DNA from: a virus
DNA length: 28,411 bases
IMG/VR virus record: IMGVR_UViG_3300046453_000183
Span: 1 to 28,411 of that record
Strand: one strand, 5' to 3'
Shown here: piece by piece, positions 26,997 to 28,411 of the stretch
Position numbering within the stretch: the first letter of the stretch is position 1
How the letters are laid out: each line of letters starts with the position of its first letter
Made by a program: the position numbers and the translations under genes
Notes under the pieces: model-generated
Told to the model about the DNA's origin: nothing
The model's database searches: none
Seen by the model: only the letters and a program-made list of their open reading frames with translations

Positions 26997-27440
26997 ATGT
27001 CGATGACCCCAGGCACATACCTTAGGAAGCGGCGCGAGGCCGCAGGCTTCACCGTGCCGCGGGTGGCAGCCGCCCTCGCCGGCGCGCCCGATCGCATTCG
27101 GCCGATACGACCGCGTGATTTCGACTTGCTCGAGCTGGTACTGGAAGCTGTGGAAGCCGACTTGCTCGCACTCACCCTGCCCCAGGCCGCGCTACTTCGT
27201 CGGATTTTCCGGTTCGATCTTACCACGCTTGAGCTGCTGATGCTGCACCATGGCGAGGTACCCCTTTCGGATCTGCCTTTGCCGCAGATCTGCCGCGTCT
27301 GCGCCTGCACTTGGCATGATGCATGCCAAACCGAGCACGGCCCCTGCGCCTGGAAGGCGAGCGACCCAACCCTTTGCACCACTTGCCGCGATCCCGCCGT
27401 CATCGGCGACATAGCCCCCTCCATGGGAGAAACGATGTGA
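26997..27440 (+). CDS. Helix-turn-helix protein with Cys-rich C-terminus
   Basis: A 147-aa protein starting at ATG 26997 (an ATG two codons later is also possible). The N-terminus MTPGTYLRKRREAAGFTV resembles an XRE-type helix-turn-helix start. The C-terminal third carries seven Cys residues (99, 102, 104, 110, 117, 127, 130) in ICRVCAC, HDAC, GPCAW and LCTTC, a pattern that would hold zinc and that recurs in alphaproteobacterial prophages. Its stop overlaps the next GTG. Probable early regulator; target unknown. Confidence 0.75.
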   Translation: MSMTPGTYLRKRREAAGFTVPRVAAALAGAPDRIRPIRPRDFDLLELVLEAVEADLLALTLPQAALLRRIFRFDLTTLELLMLHHGEVPLSDLPLPQICRVCACTWHDACQTEHGPCAWKASDPTLCTTCRDPAVIGDIAPSMGETM

Positions 27441-27781
27441 ACTCCAGGTTCGAAGAAGACATGCGTCGCCTCGCGCGCATGGATCCGGCGGAAGGCGCAG
27501 CGCGTCGGGAAACCCGCGCACAGTTGCTCGCCAGCGGCATTCCGGCGGCCCACGTCGATCAGGTTGTAGATGTTGGCTTTCACGCTGCCCAGCGGGCGCT
27601 GGACTCTCTCCATGACGTCGTTTTCAGCGCGGGCGACACCCGCGTGATCATAACCGCGCTGGGCGTTGCCCTGGGTTTGGCGAAGGCTCGGTTCGAAGAT
27701 CAAGAAAAGGTGATGGTCGAGGTCGGAACAAAGGTCGGACTTCGCTCCAAATCACTCGTTGTCGGGGGCAATCATGGCTGA
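27437..27781 (+). CDS. Hypothetical 114-aa early protein
   Basis: Starts at GTG 27437, overlapping the preceding TGA (GTGA), with GGGAG seven bases upstream. It is helical throughout (NSRFEEDMRRLARMDPAEG, AAHVDQVVDVGFHAAQRAL, IITALGVALGLAKARFEDQ). No domain is recognised. Its last codons overlap the GapR-like start, so it is translated together with it. Confidence 0.7.
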   Translation: MNSRFEEDMRRLARMDPAEGAARRETRAQLLASGIPAAHVDQVVDVGFHAAQRALDSLHDVVFSAGDTRVIITALGVALGLAKARFEDQEKVMVEVGTKVGLRSKSLVVGGNHG

Positions 27782-28010
27782 AACCACTGACGATCGCCTG
27801 CGCCTTCTCATCGAGCGCGTAGAACGCCTCGAGGAAGAGAAGAAGGGCATCTCCGACGACATCCGCGACGTCTTCAACGAGGCGAAGGCCGTCGGATACG
27901 ACGTGAAGATCATGCGCGCGATCGTGCGCATCCGGAAGATGAAGCCGGATGATCGCCGCGAAATGGACATGCTCCTCGACACCTACAAGTCGGCCCTGGG
28001 GCTCGACTGA
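27774..28010 (+). CDS. GapR-like nucleoid protein (DUF2312)
   Basis: A 78-aa protein starting at ATG 27774, five bases after a G-rich ribosome binding site. It matches the GapR family end to end: an RLRLLIERVERLEEEKKGI coiled coil, then DDIRDVFNEAKAVGYDVKI, then MRAIVRIRKMKPDDRRE and a LLDTYKSALGL end. Host GapR of Caulobacter is about 89 aa and binds AT-rich, overtwisted DNA ahead of replication forks and RNA polymerase. A phage copy in the early operon could serve phage replication or replace the host protein. The role in phage is inference. Confidence 0.92.
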   Translation: MAETTDDRLRLLIERVERLEEEKKGISDDIRDVFNEAKAVGYDVKIMRAIVRIRKMKPDDRREMDMLLDTYKSALGLD

Positions 28011-28411
28011 TGACGTCGCCAGCTGCCCCCGACACGACAGGACCGGCTCGCGCCCAGCGCTGGTTGCCCGGCGAATATGCCGAGTGCCTCCACGATGCGC
28101 CTTGGTTCCGCCGAGCGGTTACGCCGCACCGGTCTGGTCCGGCCGCCGGCGACGTAGTCAAGGTACGCAGCGTAGTCGTGAAGCGCTGTCCGTGGAACAC
28201 GAAGAACGTCGAAATGCTCACGTTCGATCGTTGGCCCCGATCGGCGTTTCCGAGCAGCAGCTTCCGCAAAGCCGCGAAGCCGAAGTTCACACTCAGCTCC
28301 CTGCGGCCGAAGCGCAATTCGCACGTCGCCGGCGTCGGCGCCGCGGCGATCGTCACTGCTGTTTGTTACGGCGCGGCCGCGGTGGCCCAGCTTTTTGGTG
28401 ATGACCATTGA
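28010..28411 (+). CDS. Hypothetical early protein with C-terminal membrane segment
   Basis: A 133-aa protein; ATG 28010 overlaps the GapR-like TGA (TGATG) and it ends exactly at the window edge (stop 28409-28411). The middle contains DVVKVRSVVVKRCPWNTKNV and EMLTFDRWPRSAFPSSSF. Residues about 106-129 (VAGVGAAAIVTAVCYGAAAV) form one strong hydrophobic segment close to the end, so it is probably tail-anchored. I do not recognise a function. Confidence 0.7.
   Translation: MTSPAAPDTTGPARAQRWLPGEYAECLHDAPWFRRAVTPHRSGPAAGDVVKVRSVVVKRCPWNTKNVEMLTFDRWPRSAFPSSSFRKAAKPKFTLSSLRPKRNSHVAGVGAAAIVTAVCYGAAAVAQLFGDDH

Noticed and set aside
1-28411. CRISPR array or tRNA gene
   Set aside because: No regularly spaced direct repeats and no cloverleaf-like sequence seen on either strand.

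Overview
The window is most of a temperate siphophage genome (prophage) from an alphaproteobacterium, most likely a sphingomonad. The evidence for the host group is high GC, a perfect alphaproteobacterial LexA box (GTTC-N7-GTTC) at 21785-21799, a GapR/DUF2312 homologue, and a tail-tip module laid out like that of alphaproteobacterial gene transfer agents. The phage module is HK97-type: P27-like small terminase, large terminase, HK97 portal, prohead protease, HK97 capsid, connectors, tail tube, frameshifted tail chaperones and tape measure.

Layout. 1-19829 (minus strand, read right to left) is the late operon. It starts with small phage genes (19829-19112), DUF3164, an 89-aa protein and an HNH nuclease, then a candidate cos region (17744-17890), terS, terL, portal, protease, capsid, head-tail connectors, tail tube, chaperones, tape measure and the tail tip. 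It ends with an Mtd-like adaptor, a small baseplate protein and a large fibre that carries an SGNH-hydrolase signature and runs off the left edge. Most junctions are ATGA, GTGA or TGATG overlaps. Intrinsic terminators lie at 19847-19883, 13514-13539 and 12195-12226.

19970-21782 (minus) is a small regulatory operon. Its first gene (47 aa) appears leaderless and its -10 lies inside a perfect LexA box. Downstream are a 67-aa protein, a LexA-type winged-helix protein without a protease domain, a conserved hypothetical and a small protein. 21.8-25.3 kb is an accessory interval holding an 81-aa protein, HicAB, HigBA, a 161-aa hypothetical and a membrane-anchored protein. Its junctions carry a repeated element: three copies of about 73 bp and two partial ones.

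25.3-28.4 kb is the immunity and early region. A minus-strand CI-like repressor of 116 aa, with no S24 peptidase, faces a plus-strand YdaS/Cro-like gene. A tightly coupled early operon follows: odd 94-aa ORF, CII-like regulator, helix-turn-helix/zinc-like protein, hypothetical, GapR-like protein and a protein with a C-terminal membrane segment. No integrase or replication gene is in the window; these probably lie beyond the right edge.

How it may work together: the repressor cannot be cleaved in the lambda manner, while a tiny gene sits under a LexA box. This suggests a Tum-like, LexA-controlled induction switch, which is the most interesting hypothesis here. The repeated element around each accessory cassette is the second.
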